Shown here in pieces: positions 1 through 7,283 of a stretch of 64,000 nucleotides of DNA (positions within the stretch are counted from its first letter, which is position 1; every line of letters begins with the position of its first letter). Both the position numbers and the translations under genes were made by a program. Under the pieces are notes generated by a model, which saw only the letters and a list, made by a program, of their open reading frames with translations, was not told where the DNA came from and made no database searches. Source of the DNA: UBA1444 sp964601085 (lineage in GTDB: Bacteria > Bacillota > Negativicutes > UBA1444); contig CAZRLN010000008.1 of the NCBI GenBank assembly GCA_964601085.1, positions 1-64,000 on the forward strand, written 5' to 3'.

Positions 1-48
1 CATGGCGACGTGTCCCTAAACGTGGGGGATGGAGGTACTGTATGGCAG

Positions 49-71
49 CCGCAGGGTAATTAGTCCTGCGG
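49..71. repeat. Inverted repeat at the left edge
   Basis: Seven-base arms CCGCAGG and CCTGCGG flank a 9-base A+T-rich spacer. No T-run follows on either strand, so it is not a clear terminator. It lies in the otherwise featureless 151 bases downstream of the amidase gene. I see no convincing gene between 1 and 151. Confidence 0.35.
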
Positions 72-151
72 AGGTGCCCGGTGTCGTGCGCTCCATCCCC
101 TCTGTGCGCTATTCGGTTGTGATCTTGTCTACATCCTTATTATACCTCGCT

Positions 152-724
152 TCAATCGTCCGTGAACGCCTCCGGCCGATATTTTTTGATCTCGATTTCG
201 TAGTCGTCCACCGCCACGGCGATCGCCGCACCCATCCGCCACTGCTCCAGCGAGTCGGTGAGCATCTTGCGGTCCAGGGCGTTGGAGAGGAACGCGCACT
301 CCACCAAGGCCGCCGGGCATTTCGTCTCCCGCAGCACCTGGAAGTTGGCTTCCTTGACGCCCCGGTCCTCGGTGAGCATGGCGTCGGTCATGCAGAACTG
401 CAGGCGGCGCGCCAGTTCGCGGCCCCGGACGCTGCCGGGAAAGTAATAGGTTTCGGTCCCTTCGGCGGCTGGGTCCAATGCGCTGTTACAATGGATGCTG
501 ATGAACAGGTCGGCGCGCCAATGGTTCGCCGTTTCCGCCCGAAATGCCAGCTCGTCGTTGTCGATCTCCCGGCTACGGGTGAGAAGAGCTTCATGCCCCC
601 GCTGCTTCAGTTCGTGCCTGGCGAACCGGGCGATCAGGTAGTTCAGCTCGGCCTCCGTCACGCCGCCGGCGCAGGCCCCCGGCTCGAATTTCCCGCTGTG
701 TCCCGGATCCAATACAACTTTCAT
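152..724 (-). CDS. N-acetylmuramoyl-L-alanine amidase (Amidase_3), phage lysin-like
   Basis: Predicted 190-residue zinc amidase that cuts the bond between N-acetylmuramic acid and L-alanine in peptidoglycan. The chain opens with the family signature VVLDPGHSG (His-8 as first zinc ligand). It continues with a glutamate in the EAELN stretch, the SIHCNSA motif carrying the second His, and a late ECAFLSN segment that holds the catalytic Glu. It has no signal peptide or transmembrane segment and is a bare catalytic domain, which suits a phage endolysin released by a holin. Its start overlaps the upstream gene by 4 bases, so the two are translationally coupled. A cellular role in spore or wall turnover cannot be excluded. 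Confidence 0.85.
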   Translation of the reverse strand: MKVVLDPGHSGKFEPGACAGGVTEAELNYLIARFARHELKQRGHEALLTRSREIDNDELAFRAETANHWRADLFISIHCNSALDPAAEGTETYYFPGSVRGRELARRLQFCMTDAMLTEDRGVKEANFQVLRETKCPAALVECAFLSNALDRKMLTDSLEQWRMGAAIAVAVDDYEIEIKKYRPEAFTDD

Positions 725-1236
725 GACTTATTCCCTCCCATGCGACCGACCACCTGCAGCAAAAGCTGTTTAGCCGGGCCGGCAATTTTTTCGATCGATT
801 CGTTGGTCGCCGTATCGGCGGCCCGATTCAGGTAGGCTTGGTAAATTTGCAGAAAATGGGCCCGTTCCACACCGAGCCGTTCGCTCATGCAGATACTGAG
901 ATAACCGACGGCCCGAACCGCCCGATGGATCAGGGGATCGGAGTACTTCGGAGCCCGATAGGGATTAATTTGTTTCATCACTTCACCCCACGCTTCCTCC
1001 GGCGTCGGATGGCCGCTATCCAGCAGACTTTCCGCTGCTTCACGGATTTCCGCCACGGCGGGAAAGAACTTGCGGGTCATGATCAGTTTCAGCACAGCCC
1101 TTTCCACCACCGCCAGCGGCAAATCCGCCAACGCCCGTTCCCAAACGCGGGCGGTCATCGCCAGATCCCGATCCTGCATCGACGGATAGGCCGCCACCGC
1201 CACCGCGACCAGACGATTCGCCTCTTGTCCGCTCAT
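721..1236 (-). CDS. Phage-type replicative helicase loader/inhibitor
   Basis: A 171-residue soluble alpha-helical protein. The central part (ALADLPLAVVERAVLKLI, then FFPAVAEIREAAESLL, about residues 35-70) matches what I know of the G39P-like helicase loader/inhibitor family and its relatives in Firmicutes prophages. In that family the N-terminal helical domain is followed by a partly disordered tail that contacts DnaB-type helicase. It overlaps its upstream neighbour by 4 bases and its downstream neighbour by 4, forming a compact three-gene unit with the replication initiator. Assignment rests on pattern and context; no catalytic motif exists to confirm it. Confidence 0.6.
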   Translation of the reverse strand: MSGQEANRLVAVAVAAYPSMQDRDLAMTARVWERALADLPLAVVERAVLKLIMTRKFFPAVAEIREAAESLLDSGHPTPEEAWGEVMKQINPYRAPKYSDPLIHRAVRAVGYLSICMSERLGVERAHFLQIYQAYLNRAADTATNESIEKIAGPAKQLLLQVVGRMGGNKS

Positions 1237-1766
1237 ATGGCATCCGCCCTTTCTTCCGGTGTGAAATAGTCCTCCGGAACAATCCCCAGAGAGGCAAACG
1301 CTCTGGGGATCCGTTTCGCGCGCGATCCGTTCCCTTCACTGAAACAGTTATTTGGTATAGTTCCATTGGATAAGTTTGGGGTAAAATTCTTACCCCCGCC
1401 GGTAAAATTCTTACCCCCGGCGGTAAAATTCTTTCCTGCGGGGGTAAGATTCTTTCCCTCGCCCGCCGGTATTTTAGCCCCGGGATCGGGACCGGACCTT
1501 TCATCCGGATTTATCAACTGATAGTGGTTCACGCAGACGACTCCCCGCACGCTGACCGTGGGAATAATGCGCAAAAAGCGACGATCCGTCAGCTCCTTCA
1601 GCGCCTTGCGCAACGTTGGTTTGGACAAGCCGGCCAATTCGCACATTCTGCCGACCGAGGGCCAACATTCCAAAGTGATGTTGTTCGCAAACTGACGCAA
1701 CAAGCAATACACTCCTTTGGCGGTAAAGCTCAATTCACTCTCTTGCCAGACATTGAAATATTTCAT
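1233..1766 (-). CDS. Phage replication initiator-like winged-helix protein with heptapeptide repeats
   Basis: A 177-residue protein started at the ATG preceded by GGAGG at 7-base spacing; an upstream in-frame extension lacks such a site. Residues about 5-75 form a helix-turn-helix/winged-helix (FTAKGVYCLLRQFAN, then SVGRMCELAGLSKPTLRKAL) of the type found at the N terminus of Firmicutes phage replication proteins. Residues about 90-125 are four near-copies of a seven-residue unit of GKNFT type, encoded by four tandem 21-bp DNA repeats. The C terminus (VPEDYFTPEERADAI) is short, so a DnaD-like helicase-contact domain is not evident. Co-transcribed with the helicase loader and amidase. Likely binds the phage origin, possibly inside its own gene. 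Confidence 0.65.
   Translation of the reverse strand: MKYFNVWQESELSFTAKGVYCLLRQFANNITLECWPSVGRMCELAGLSKPTLRKALKELTDRRFLRIIPTVSVRGVVCVNHYQLINPDERSGPDPGAKIPAGEGKNLTPAGKNFTAGGKNFTGGGKNFTPNLSNGTIPNNCFSEGNGSRAKRIPRAFASLGIVPEDYFTPEERADAI
1380..1463. repeat. Four tandem 21-bp repeats inside the initiator gene (candidate iterons/origin)
   Basis: Units begin at 1380, 1401, 1422 and 1443. Each starts GGTAA(A/G)ATTCTT; units 1 and 2 contain the palindrome GGTAA-aattc-TTACC, and units 3 and 4 are diverged in the right arm. The 21-bp period keeps the reading frame and gives the protein's seven-residue repeat. An A+T-richer stretch lies alongside (about 1345-1380). Phage lambda places its iterons inside its initiator gene O, so a replication origin is a reasonable inference. 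Confidence 0.6.
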
Positions 1767-1854
1767 GACGAATCCCTCCAGTCTTTTTTCCAGCGCAAAG
1801 GCGCGACGCCTCCCGAAAGAGTCGTCGCGCCCGCATACCGGTTCTTTGATTTTT

Positions 1855-1942
1855 ATTATAGCACTATTTGGTAAATAATTTGCATATCCGCAAAAATAAA
1901 TTTGCATATATGCTTGAACAAAAGATCAAACGGGTGTATTCT
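1855..1942. promoter_or_regulatory. Divergent promoter/operator region between initiator and repressor genes
   Basis: Rightward promoter for the Xre gene: TTGAAC (1914-1919), 17-base spacer, TATTCT (1937-1942). Leftward -10 for the replication genes: TATAAT on the minus strand at 1855-1860, with no good -35. Two operator-like elements lie between them: TTTGC-atatcc-GCAAA (1879-1894) and TTTGCATATATGC (1901-1913), sharing TTTGCATAT and spaced 22 bp apart. The geometry is that of a phage-type repressor switch. Confidence 0.6.
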
Positions 1943-1968
1943 ATGCTTGCAGAAAGGAGGCGACAAAA

Positions 1969-2343
1969 TTGTTCACCATGACAATCGCCCAACGGATTCG
2001 TCAGTTACGAAAACTAAAGGGGTTGACCCTCGAACAGCTGGCCCGCCGGACGGAAACGGAACCTTCCACGCTCTCCCGCTACGAGTCGGAAGGAATCCGC
2101 AACCCTTCGGTCACGGTCCTGCAGAAAATCTGCGATGCGGTCGGCATTACGCTGCCGGAGTTTTTCGGAGGAATGGAATCCGTCGACGAGCCTTCGGCCC
2201 AGACCGCCGAAAAATCCCGTGGTTTTGACACATCGAACCTGGAGCAGCGAACAATCGCATTAAAGCCGGAATTGCGCCACATGCTGCACTTGTATCTGGA
2301 ATATCTCGAATACTTGAACCGCAAGGAGGATTCTGACGTATGA
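1969..2343 (+). CDS. Xre-family transcriptional repressor
   Basis: A 124-residue protein. Start TTG at 1969 is chosen because AGGAGG lies 8 bases upstream; the ATG three codons later would sit too far away. Residues about 5-65 are a lambda-repressor-like helix-turn-helix (LTLEQLARRTETEPSTLSRY, then NPSVTVLQKICDAVG), followed by a charged linker and a C-terminal helix (LRHMLHLYLEYLEYL) suited to dimerisation. It lies divergent to the replication genes with palindromic operators between. It shares an ATGA overlap with the next gene. Probable repressor of the phage-like module. Confidence 0.85.
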   Translation: MFTMTIAQRIRQLRKLKGLTLEQLARRTETEPSTLSRYESEGIRNPSVTVLQKICDAVGITLPEFFGGMESVDEPSAQTAEKSRGFDTSNLEQRTIALKPELRHMLHLYLEYLEYLNRKEDSDV

Positions 2344-2843
2344 TCGATATTCACCGCCTGATTAGCGTCTGGCATATCGAAGTTGATTATGAAACATTGC
2401 CGGATGAAGTGGCTGCCATCTTCCACCCCAAAAGCACTGACACTCCCGCCCGAATTCTGCTCTCCGAAACCTTGCCGTTAACCGCTGCCGAAGTTCGGGA
2501 ACTGTTGGCAATGGGGCTCCAGTTTTTCCATATAACGCCCCATTCGGAGCCCCATGCGTCGAGTGTTTCGGAGCACTTGATTTTTCTCGACAAATATCCC
2601 AGCCCCAACCATCTGATCGCCCGCGATTATACGGCCATGCAACTGATCGAGCTGGGCGAACTTTCACATTTGTTGCATGTGGGAATCGACGACATCTTCA
2701 CCTTGGCCGAAAAGTTTGGCTGCCGGCCTTTATTGCTGGAACGACGGTTGGCGCTGGAGGATATCCGCGATCTCTGGGACAGCAAAACCAAAACCCACCG
2801 CCAGATCAATCTCCACTGCGCTCCCGCCCAGTCGTCGCCGTGA
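2340..2843 (+). CDS. ImmA/IrrE-like protein without the zinc-protease motif
   Basis: A 167-residue soluble protein translationally coupled to the Xre repressor. In this position phages and integrative elements usually carry an ImmA/IrrE metallopeptidase that cleaves the repressor. The layout fits that fold: an N-terminal segment, an ILLSETLPLTAAEVRELLAMGLQFFHIT stretch where the family has its active helix (read in two parts, residues about 38-50 and 50-66), then an ARDYTAMQLI helix. The expected HExxH is absent; the corresponding residues are LLAMGLQFFHI. I infer an inactive or remodelled partner. Homology is by eye and needs a profile search. Confidence 0.45.
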   Translation: MIDIHRLISVWHIEVDYETLPDEVAAIFHPKSTDTPARILLSETLPLTAAEVRELLAMGLQFFHITPHSEPHASSVSEHLIFLDKYPSPNHLIARDYTAMQLIELGELSHLLHVGIDDIFTLAEKFGCRPLLLERRLALEDIRDLWDSKTKTHRQINLHCAPAQSSP

Positions 2844-2864
2844 CGGAAACCTAACCCAACGCCC

Positions 2865-3114
2865 AGTCGGCCCGGCTTGTCCAGAATCGCATCGGGAATG
2901 CCGATCTTGCCGATATCATGCAGATGGGCGCCGATATGAATCCGGGTCTGCTCCCGAAGCGGCAGATCCATTTGCCGGGCCAGCAGCAATGCGATTTCCG
3001 CATGATGATTAAACAGCCGGTCATTCGCCAAAACAGTATTTTGCGCGCCAGCACCAAAAGCACGGCTGGCAGCAGAACGATCCCGACAAACAGAACCCGC
3101 AGTTTCTCGATCAA
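2865..3114 (-). pseudogene. Remnant of an HD-GYP phosphodiesterase gene
   Basis: Reading from a TTG at 3114 with GGGAGG upstream, one frame gives a membrane-anchor start (KLRVLFVGIVLLPAVLLVLA). It then loses homology, and a different frame continues with the HD-GYP core HLHDIGKIGIPDAILDKPGR. After GRL at about 2870 the family sequence stops abruptly, right beside the phage-like module. The remnant therefore has a frame change, a shortened middle and no C-terminal half. It cannot encode a working c-di-GMP phosphodiesterase. Confidence 0.7.
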
Positions 3115-3254
3115 GTCTTTTCCTCCCAACAGCTACACGGCATGTAAAATGCAACCGGGATCGCTTGATCAATTTGATAATTTATATCATTTATAACACA
3201 CCAAGTATCATACATCGACTTTATCGCAACGTCAAGTTTGCAATTCGCGGTTCA

Positions 3255-3301
3255 GCCAAGCGGGTTCCGCCGCCGCGATTAGATTTGCTTGGCGTTTTTT
3301 T
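3255..3301 (+). terminator. Intrinsic terminator
   Basis: GCCAAGC (3255-3261) pairs with GCTTGGC (3287-3293) and is followed by G and then a run of eight T. The loop is long, with possible internal pairing. No plus-strand gene precedes it closely, so it may end a short non-coding transcript. Confidence 0.5.
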
Positions 3302-3326
3302 TATTGAACATAATTGTCTCAATACC

Positions 3327-3369
3327 ATCTTGCCCGAAATCAACGGCGGTTGTTCCGGCAAGATTTTTT
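3327..3369 (+). terminator. Intrinsic terminator, second of a tandem pair
   Basis: ATCTTGCC (3327-3334) pairs with GGCAAGAT (3357-3364), with an inner CAAC/GTTG stem, and runs into T6. It lies 9 bases upstream of the next promoter's -35 element. Confidence 0.65.
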
Positions 3370-3377
3370 ATTTCCTG

Positions 3378-3406
3378 TTGACAAATCTTCACGAGTTAAT
3401 TATGAT
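3378..3406 (+). promoter_or_regulatory. Near-consensus sigma-A promoter
   Basis: TTGACA (3378-3383), 17-base spacer, TATGAT (3401-3406). It points at the DUF2325 gene and leaves a leader of about 225 bases. Confidence 0.65.
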
Positions 3407-3596
3407 CTTTATTGAGATTTGTTTTCATCAAGCGAGGCCGTCACAATTGTTCTCTTCGATTTCGGATGAGCAGGCCCGATTTGTGTCCTGGCTTGCCGAA
3501 CAGCTGGCCCCCACGATTTTTGGCAGCAAACCGGCCACCCTTCTGTCCAATAACCCTACGCCTGCGTTACGGCTGTTCTCAGCCCAATCCGCTTGA
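3402..3596 (+). other. Possible gene relic in the leader of the DUF2325 gene
   Basis: An open frame here contains a protein-like stretch, EQARFVSWLAEQLAPTIFG, then SKPATLLS. Its pattern recalls the start of DUF3793-type proteins (an alpha-helix followed by APT..G.KPA). It lacks a recognisable ribosome site and ends soon after. It may be a truncated gene or chance coding in the leader; I cannot decide from sequence alone. The rest of the gap 3115-3638 holds only the two terminators and the promoter listed separately. Confidence 0.25.
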
Positions 3597-3638
3597 AATA
3601 GCATACATCAAATAGAAAACGAAAGAAGGCAATTTCTG

Positions 3639-3920
3639 ATGTCTGTGCTAGTTGTCGGCGGCGATCATTTGGGAAACATCCCAGCCAAACTCGAACAGGC
3701 CGGCTTCACGCGAATCCAACATGTGTCGGGCCGCAAAACCAACCATTTGTTTTTGGATATTCCGGATCAGGTCGATTACGTTTTGGTGTTGGTGGACTAT
3801 GTCAATCACGGATTGGCCGGAATCATCAAGGAAAAGTGTCGAAACAGCGGCAAAAAGGCGATTTTCGCCCGTCGAGCCTGGTCGCACATCGCGCAGGCCC
3901 TGACTCGCGATGTGAATTGA
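3639..3920 (+). CDS. DUF2325 domain protein
   Basis: A 93-residue small protein. It starts MSVLVVGGDHLGNIPAKL, the family's Rossmann-like beta-alpha opening with a GGD motif. A cluster of basic and polar residues (HVSGRKTN) follows, then a hydrophobic strand YVLVLVDYVNHGL and a final RRAWSHIAQAL segment. The family is widespread in Firmicutes and of unknown biochemical role; the fold suggests binding of a nucleotide or dinucleotide, which is not shown here. Its ribosome site is GAAGG. It is transcribed alone from the promoter at 3378 and ends at a strong bidirectional terminator shared with catalase. Confidence 0.75.
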   Translation: MSVLVVGGDHLGNIPAKLEQAGFTRIQHVSGRKTNHLFLDIPDQVDYVLVLVDYVNHGLAGIIKEKCRNSGKKAIFARRAWSHIAQALTRDVN

Positions 3921-3929
3921 GAGGAAAAT

Positions 3930-3970
3930 GGAACGAGGGAGTCGGCGGTAAATGCCGACTCCCTCGTTCC
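3930..3970. terminator. Bidirectional intrinsic terminator between DUF2325 and catalase genes
   Basis: Perfect 17-bp stem (3930-3946 with 3954-3970) and a 7-base loop. T-rich sequence follows on both strands, more convincingly (TTTT) on the minus strand. Confidence 0.8.
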
Positions 3971-3988
3971 GTTTCGTATCGAACTGGT

Positions 3989-5452
3989 TTATTTTACTTC
4001 GGACAGGCAGATCCCCAGGGCGTCGGCCACGCCTTTGCCATAAGCCGGATCGGCTTTCAGGCAGTTGCCGATGTGCCGGATCTTGATTTCCTTGGCGGCG
4101 TCGCCCATGGCCCGGGCGGTGTTTTCGAACAGGACCTTTTGTTGGGCCGGCGTCATCAGGCGGAACAGCAAGCCCGGCTGGGTGTAATAGTCGCTGTCGT
4201 CCTCCCGGAAATTCCATTGGTAGGCATCGCCCCTGATCGCCAGCGGCGGCTCCTTGAACTCCGGCTGCTCCTGCCATTTGCCGTAGCTGTTCGGCTCATA
4301 GCCGATGGTGCTGCCGGCGTTGGCATTGACGCGCATCTGGCCATCCCGGTGGTAACTGTTGACCGGGCAGCGCGGCGCGTTGACCGGGATCTGGTGGTGG
4401 TTGACGCCGAGGCGGTAGCGTTGGGCGTCGCCGTAGGAGAACAGGCGGCCCTGCAGCATCTTGTCCGGCGAAAAGTTGATGCCGGGAACGACATTCGCCG
4501 GATTGAACGCCGCCTGCTCGACGTCCAGGAAATAGTTGGCCGGATTGCGGTTCAACTCGAAATAACCGACCTCGATCAGCGGAAAATCCCTCTTGAACCA
4601 GACCTTGGTCAGGTCGAAGGGGTTGTACGGCATGTTGTCGGCCTGTTGCTCGGTCATGACCTGGATGAACATCTTCCAGCGCGGGAAGTCGCCGCGCTCG
4701 ATCGCCTCATACAAGTCGCGCTGATGGCTTTCGCGGTCCTTGGCGACGATGGCTTCCGCCTCCGCATCCGTCAGGTTTTGGATTCCCTGCTGGCAAACGA
4801 GGTGGAATTTCACCCAGACCCGCTCATTGGCGGCATTAATCAGGCTGAAGGTGTGGCTGCCGAATCCGTGCATGTGCCGATAGGACAGTGGAATCCCCCG
4901 GTCGCTCATGGTGATGGTCACCTGATGCAGCGCCTCGGGCAGGGACGACCAGAAATCCCAGTTGGTGTTGGCGCTCCGCATATTCGTCCGGGGATCGCGT
5001 TTGACCGCGTGGTTCAGGTCCGGAAACTTCAAGGGATCCCGCAGGAAAAATACCGGAGTATTGTTGCCGACGAGATCCCAGTTGCCTTCTTCGGTATAAA
5101 ATTTCATGGCGACACCGCGGATATCCCGTTCCGCGTCGGCCGCGCCGCGTTCGCCGGCCACGGTGGAAAACCGGACGAACATTTCCGTCTTTTTGCCGAT
5201 TTCCGAGAAGATTTTCGCCTTGGTATACCGGGTGATGTCATGGGTCACGGTAAATTCGCCAAATGCGCCGGAACCTTTGGCGTGCATGCGGCGTTCGGGG
5301 ATGACCTCGCGGTCGAAGTGGGCAAGTTTTTCCAAAAACCAGACGTCTTGAAGCAACATCGGACCCCGGGGGCCTGCCGTCACAGCGTTCTGATTGTCGG
5401 GAACAGGAGCGCCGGCGACAGTGGTCAGCTTTTCCTTTTCCTTGTCCGCCAT
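3989..5452 (-). CDS. katA: Haem catalase, small-subunit (clade 3) type
   Basis: A 487-residue monofunctional catalase that converts hydrogen peroxide to water and oxygen in the cytoplasm. Length is normal for the small-subunit class. Visible active-site parts are the distal His in ERRMHAKGSGAFG (about residue 57), the distal Asn in VGNNTPVFFLRDP and the proximal haem-ligand Tyr in RLFSYGDAQRYRLG. The start has GGGGAGG upstream. It is a single gene between the ABC operon and the bidirectional terminator. No PerR-type box was recognised upstream, only an unrelated inverted repeat. In an organism that otherwise looks anaerobic it would serve oxygen-stress tolerance. Confidence 0.96.
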   Translation of the reverse strand: MADKEKEKLTTVAGAPVPDNQNAVTAGPRGPMLLQDVWFLEKLAHFDREVIPERRMHAKGSGAFGEFTVTHDITRYTKAKIFSEIGKKTEMFVRFSTVAGERGAADAERDIRGVAMKFYTEEGNWDLVGNNTPVFFLRDPLKFPDLNHAVKRDPRTNMRSANTNWDFWSSLPEALHQVTITMSDRGIPLSYRHMHGFGSHTFSLINAANERVWVKFHLVCQQGIQNLTDAEAEAIVAKDRESHQRDLYEAIERGDFPRWKMFIQVMTEQQADNMPYNPFDLTKVWFKRDFPLIEVGYFELNRNPANYFLDVEQAAFNPANVVPGINFSPDKMLQGRLFSYGDAQRYRLGVNHHQIPVNAPRCPVNSYHRDGQMRVNANAGSTIGYEPNSYGKWQEQPEFKEPPLAIRGDAYQWNFREDDSDYYTQPGLLFRLMTPAQQKVLFENTARAMGDAAKEIKIRHIGNCLKADPAYGKGVADALGICLSEVK

Positions 5453-5559
5453 TTCTTTACCCTCCCCTATTTATATTTCAAATGTGACCAACGATCTGTT
5501 CACGGTCCGGTTTGCAAAACCACCTCTTTCTGTTTCGGGGCGAAAGCCATCGCTCCGGC

Positions 5560-5586
5560 CGCAACGTATTATTTCTGTTCGTTGCG
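5560..5586. repeat. Inverted repeat upstream of catalase
   Basis: CGCAACG (5560-5566) and CGTTGCG (5580-5586) flank a 13-base A+T-rich centre. It lies between the end of the ABC operon and the catalase start. There is no T-run, so an operator is more likely than a terminator. No regulator is identified. Confidence 0.35.
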
Positions 5587-5627
5587 AAAAATTCCTGCTT
5601 TTCAATCTGCTGATTTTTTTTGGCGCG

Positions 5628-7283
5628 TCAGCGATGCAACCGGGGTGCGGCGCCCACCAGCGCCTGCGTGTAGGGATGGACCGGCTGCGTCAGCACTTCG
5701 CCGGAGGGTCCGGTTTCGACGATGCGGCCGTTCCTCAGCACGATCGTGCGGTCGCTGATCTTGCGGGCCAGGGCGATGTCATGGGTAATGAACAGGATCG
5801 CCAGCCCCCGCAGATCCTGCAGCCGCATCAGCAGTCGCACCACTCGCGCCTGTACGCCGGCGTCGAGCGAAGCGGTGATCTCGTCGGCGATCAGCAGCTT
5901 CGGATCGAGGATCAGCGCCCGGGCGATGGCGACGCGCTGGGCCTCGCCGCCGCTGAGTTGGTGGGGATAGCGCCGCAAAAATTCGGGCGTGGCCGGCAAA
6001 TCGACTTCCTGGAGGGTGCGGCGGACCTTTTCCTCCCGCTCCGCTTTCGTCCCCCGCTCGTGGATGTCCAGCGGTTCCCGGACGATCTCGCCGACGCTCA
6101 GCCGGTGGCTGAAGGCTTCTTTCGGATTCTGGAACACCAGTTGAATCCGCTCGTAGAATTGCCGCCGGGGCCAGTCATCCCGTCCGTCGATTCGAAAACT
6201 GCCGGCATCGGCGGGCCACAGGCCAAGCAAAGTCTTGGCAAGCGTGGTTTTCCCCGAGCCGGACTCACCGACCAGCGCCATCGTTTCCCCCTCGTACAAG
6301 GTCAGGTCGATATCCGTCAAAACGCTTCGGCCGTCCAGACTCTTGGCAAGGCCGGCGACCTCCAGCATCGGCACGATCCCGCCCCGATGGCAGGCCACGG
6401 TTCGTTCCGGCGTCACCGCTTGCGGCAGCGGCATGGTTTCGGCGCATAGGGAAAGGCTCTGACTGCAGCGGGAATAAAATGGACAACCGCCCGCACTCGT
6501 TCCGGCCCGGCCGGGGATGCACTGGATATCCTTATAGGTCGCCATATCCGGATAAGCCCGCAGCAAGGCCCGTGTGTAGGGATGCCGGGGCGAGGCGAAC
6601 ACTTCGGCGCAGGGTCCGGTTTCCAGAACCCGCCCGGCGTACAACACGGCCACCCGGTCGGCTACGGCGGCGGCCGCCGCCAAATCGTGGGTGATCAGCA
6701 GATTTGTCCGGCCGCGCAACGCCGTCGCCAGCAATGCCAAAATCTGCGCCTTGTTGAGCGGGTCGAGCGACGAAGTCGGTTCGTCCAGGATCAGCAGTTC
6801 GGGGTCATTGACCAACGCCATCGCCAACAATACGCGCTGCTGCTCGCCGCCGCTCAATCGGTGCGGTTCGCATTCCTGCCGGTCCGGCGACAGGCCGACC
6901 GTTTGCAGGACCGCCGCCGCTTTTTGCCGGGCGGTTGCCGGCGTCACCGGAAAATGAACGGTCACCGCTTCGGCGACTTGTTGGATCGCCGTAACCAAAG
7001 GGTGCAGCACTTCGCCGCCATTCTGATGCGCCATCGCAACTTTGCGTCCGCGCAGGTCGCGCAGTTCCTCCCCGGCGAGCGCCAACAGATCCCGCTCTTT
7101 CCACCAGGCTGCACCGCTCAGTTTCGCTTCTGTCAGACGCAGCAGACTCAAGCCCAAGGTCGTTTTCCCCGCGCCGGACTCGCCAATGATCGCCAGCGTC
7201 TCTCCGGGTCGGGCCGTCAGGGATACGCCATGCAGTATTTCTTCGCCGTCGTAGGCGGCCCGTAGTTCCTCAATCCTTAACAT
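5628..7283 (-). CDS. Dipeptide/nickel-type ABC transporter, fused double ATPase (DppDF-like)
   Basis: A 551-residue protein holding two ATP-binding domains that are usually separate DppD and DppF subunits. Domain 1 (about 1-265) has Walker A GESGAGKTT, signature LSGGEQQR and Walker B LLILDEP, then the Cys-rich tail of oligopeptide ATPases (GGCPFYSRCSQSLSLC). Domain 2 (about 270-551) has GESGSGKTT, LSGGEAQR and LLIADE. The Walker B of domain 2 is LLIADEI, with Glu kept. Start at ATG 7283 has GGAGG 8 bases upstream; it overlaps the permease gene by 14 bases. It powers the DppB/DppC channel encoded upstream. Confidence 0.9.
   Translation of the reverse strand: MLRIEELRAAYDGEEILHGVSLTARPGETLAIIGESGAGKTTLGLSLLRLTEAKLSGAAWWKERDLLALAGEELRDLRGRKVAMAHQNGGEVLHPLVTAIQQVAEAVTVHFPVTPATARQKAAAVLQTVGLSPDRQECEPHRLSGGEQQRVLLAMALVNDPELLILDEPTSSLDPLNKAQILALLATALRGRTNLLITHDLAAAAAVADRVAVLYAGRVLETGPCAEVFASPRHPYTRALLRAYPDMATYKDIQCIPGRAGTSAGGCPFYSRCSQSLSLCAETMPLPQAVTPERTVACHRGGIVPMLEVAGLAKSLDGRSVLTDIDLTLYEGETMALVGESGSGKTTLAKTLLGLWPADAGSFRIDGRDDWPRRQFYERIQLVFQNPKEAFSHRLSVGEIVREPLDIHERGTKAEREEKVRRTLQEVDLPATPEFLRRYPHQLSGGEAQRVAIARALILDPKLLIADEITASLDAGVQARVVRLLMRLQDLRGLAILFITHDIALARKISDRTIVLRNGRIVETGPSGEVLTQPVHPYTQALVGAAPRLHR

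Noticed and set aside
1380..1463. Short direct repeats as a possible CRISPR array
   Set aside because: The repeats are contiguous without spacers and lie in frame within a coding sequence.
5453..5627. PerR or Fur box upstream of catalase
   Set aside because: No TTATAATNATTATAA-like element was found; only an unrelated inverted repeat is present.
3836..5758. Very long plus-strand open frame (640 codons) opposite catalase
   Set aside because: It is antisense to a complete catalase gene, has no ribosome site or domain, and is explained by codon bias of the GC-rich minus-strand gene.
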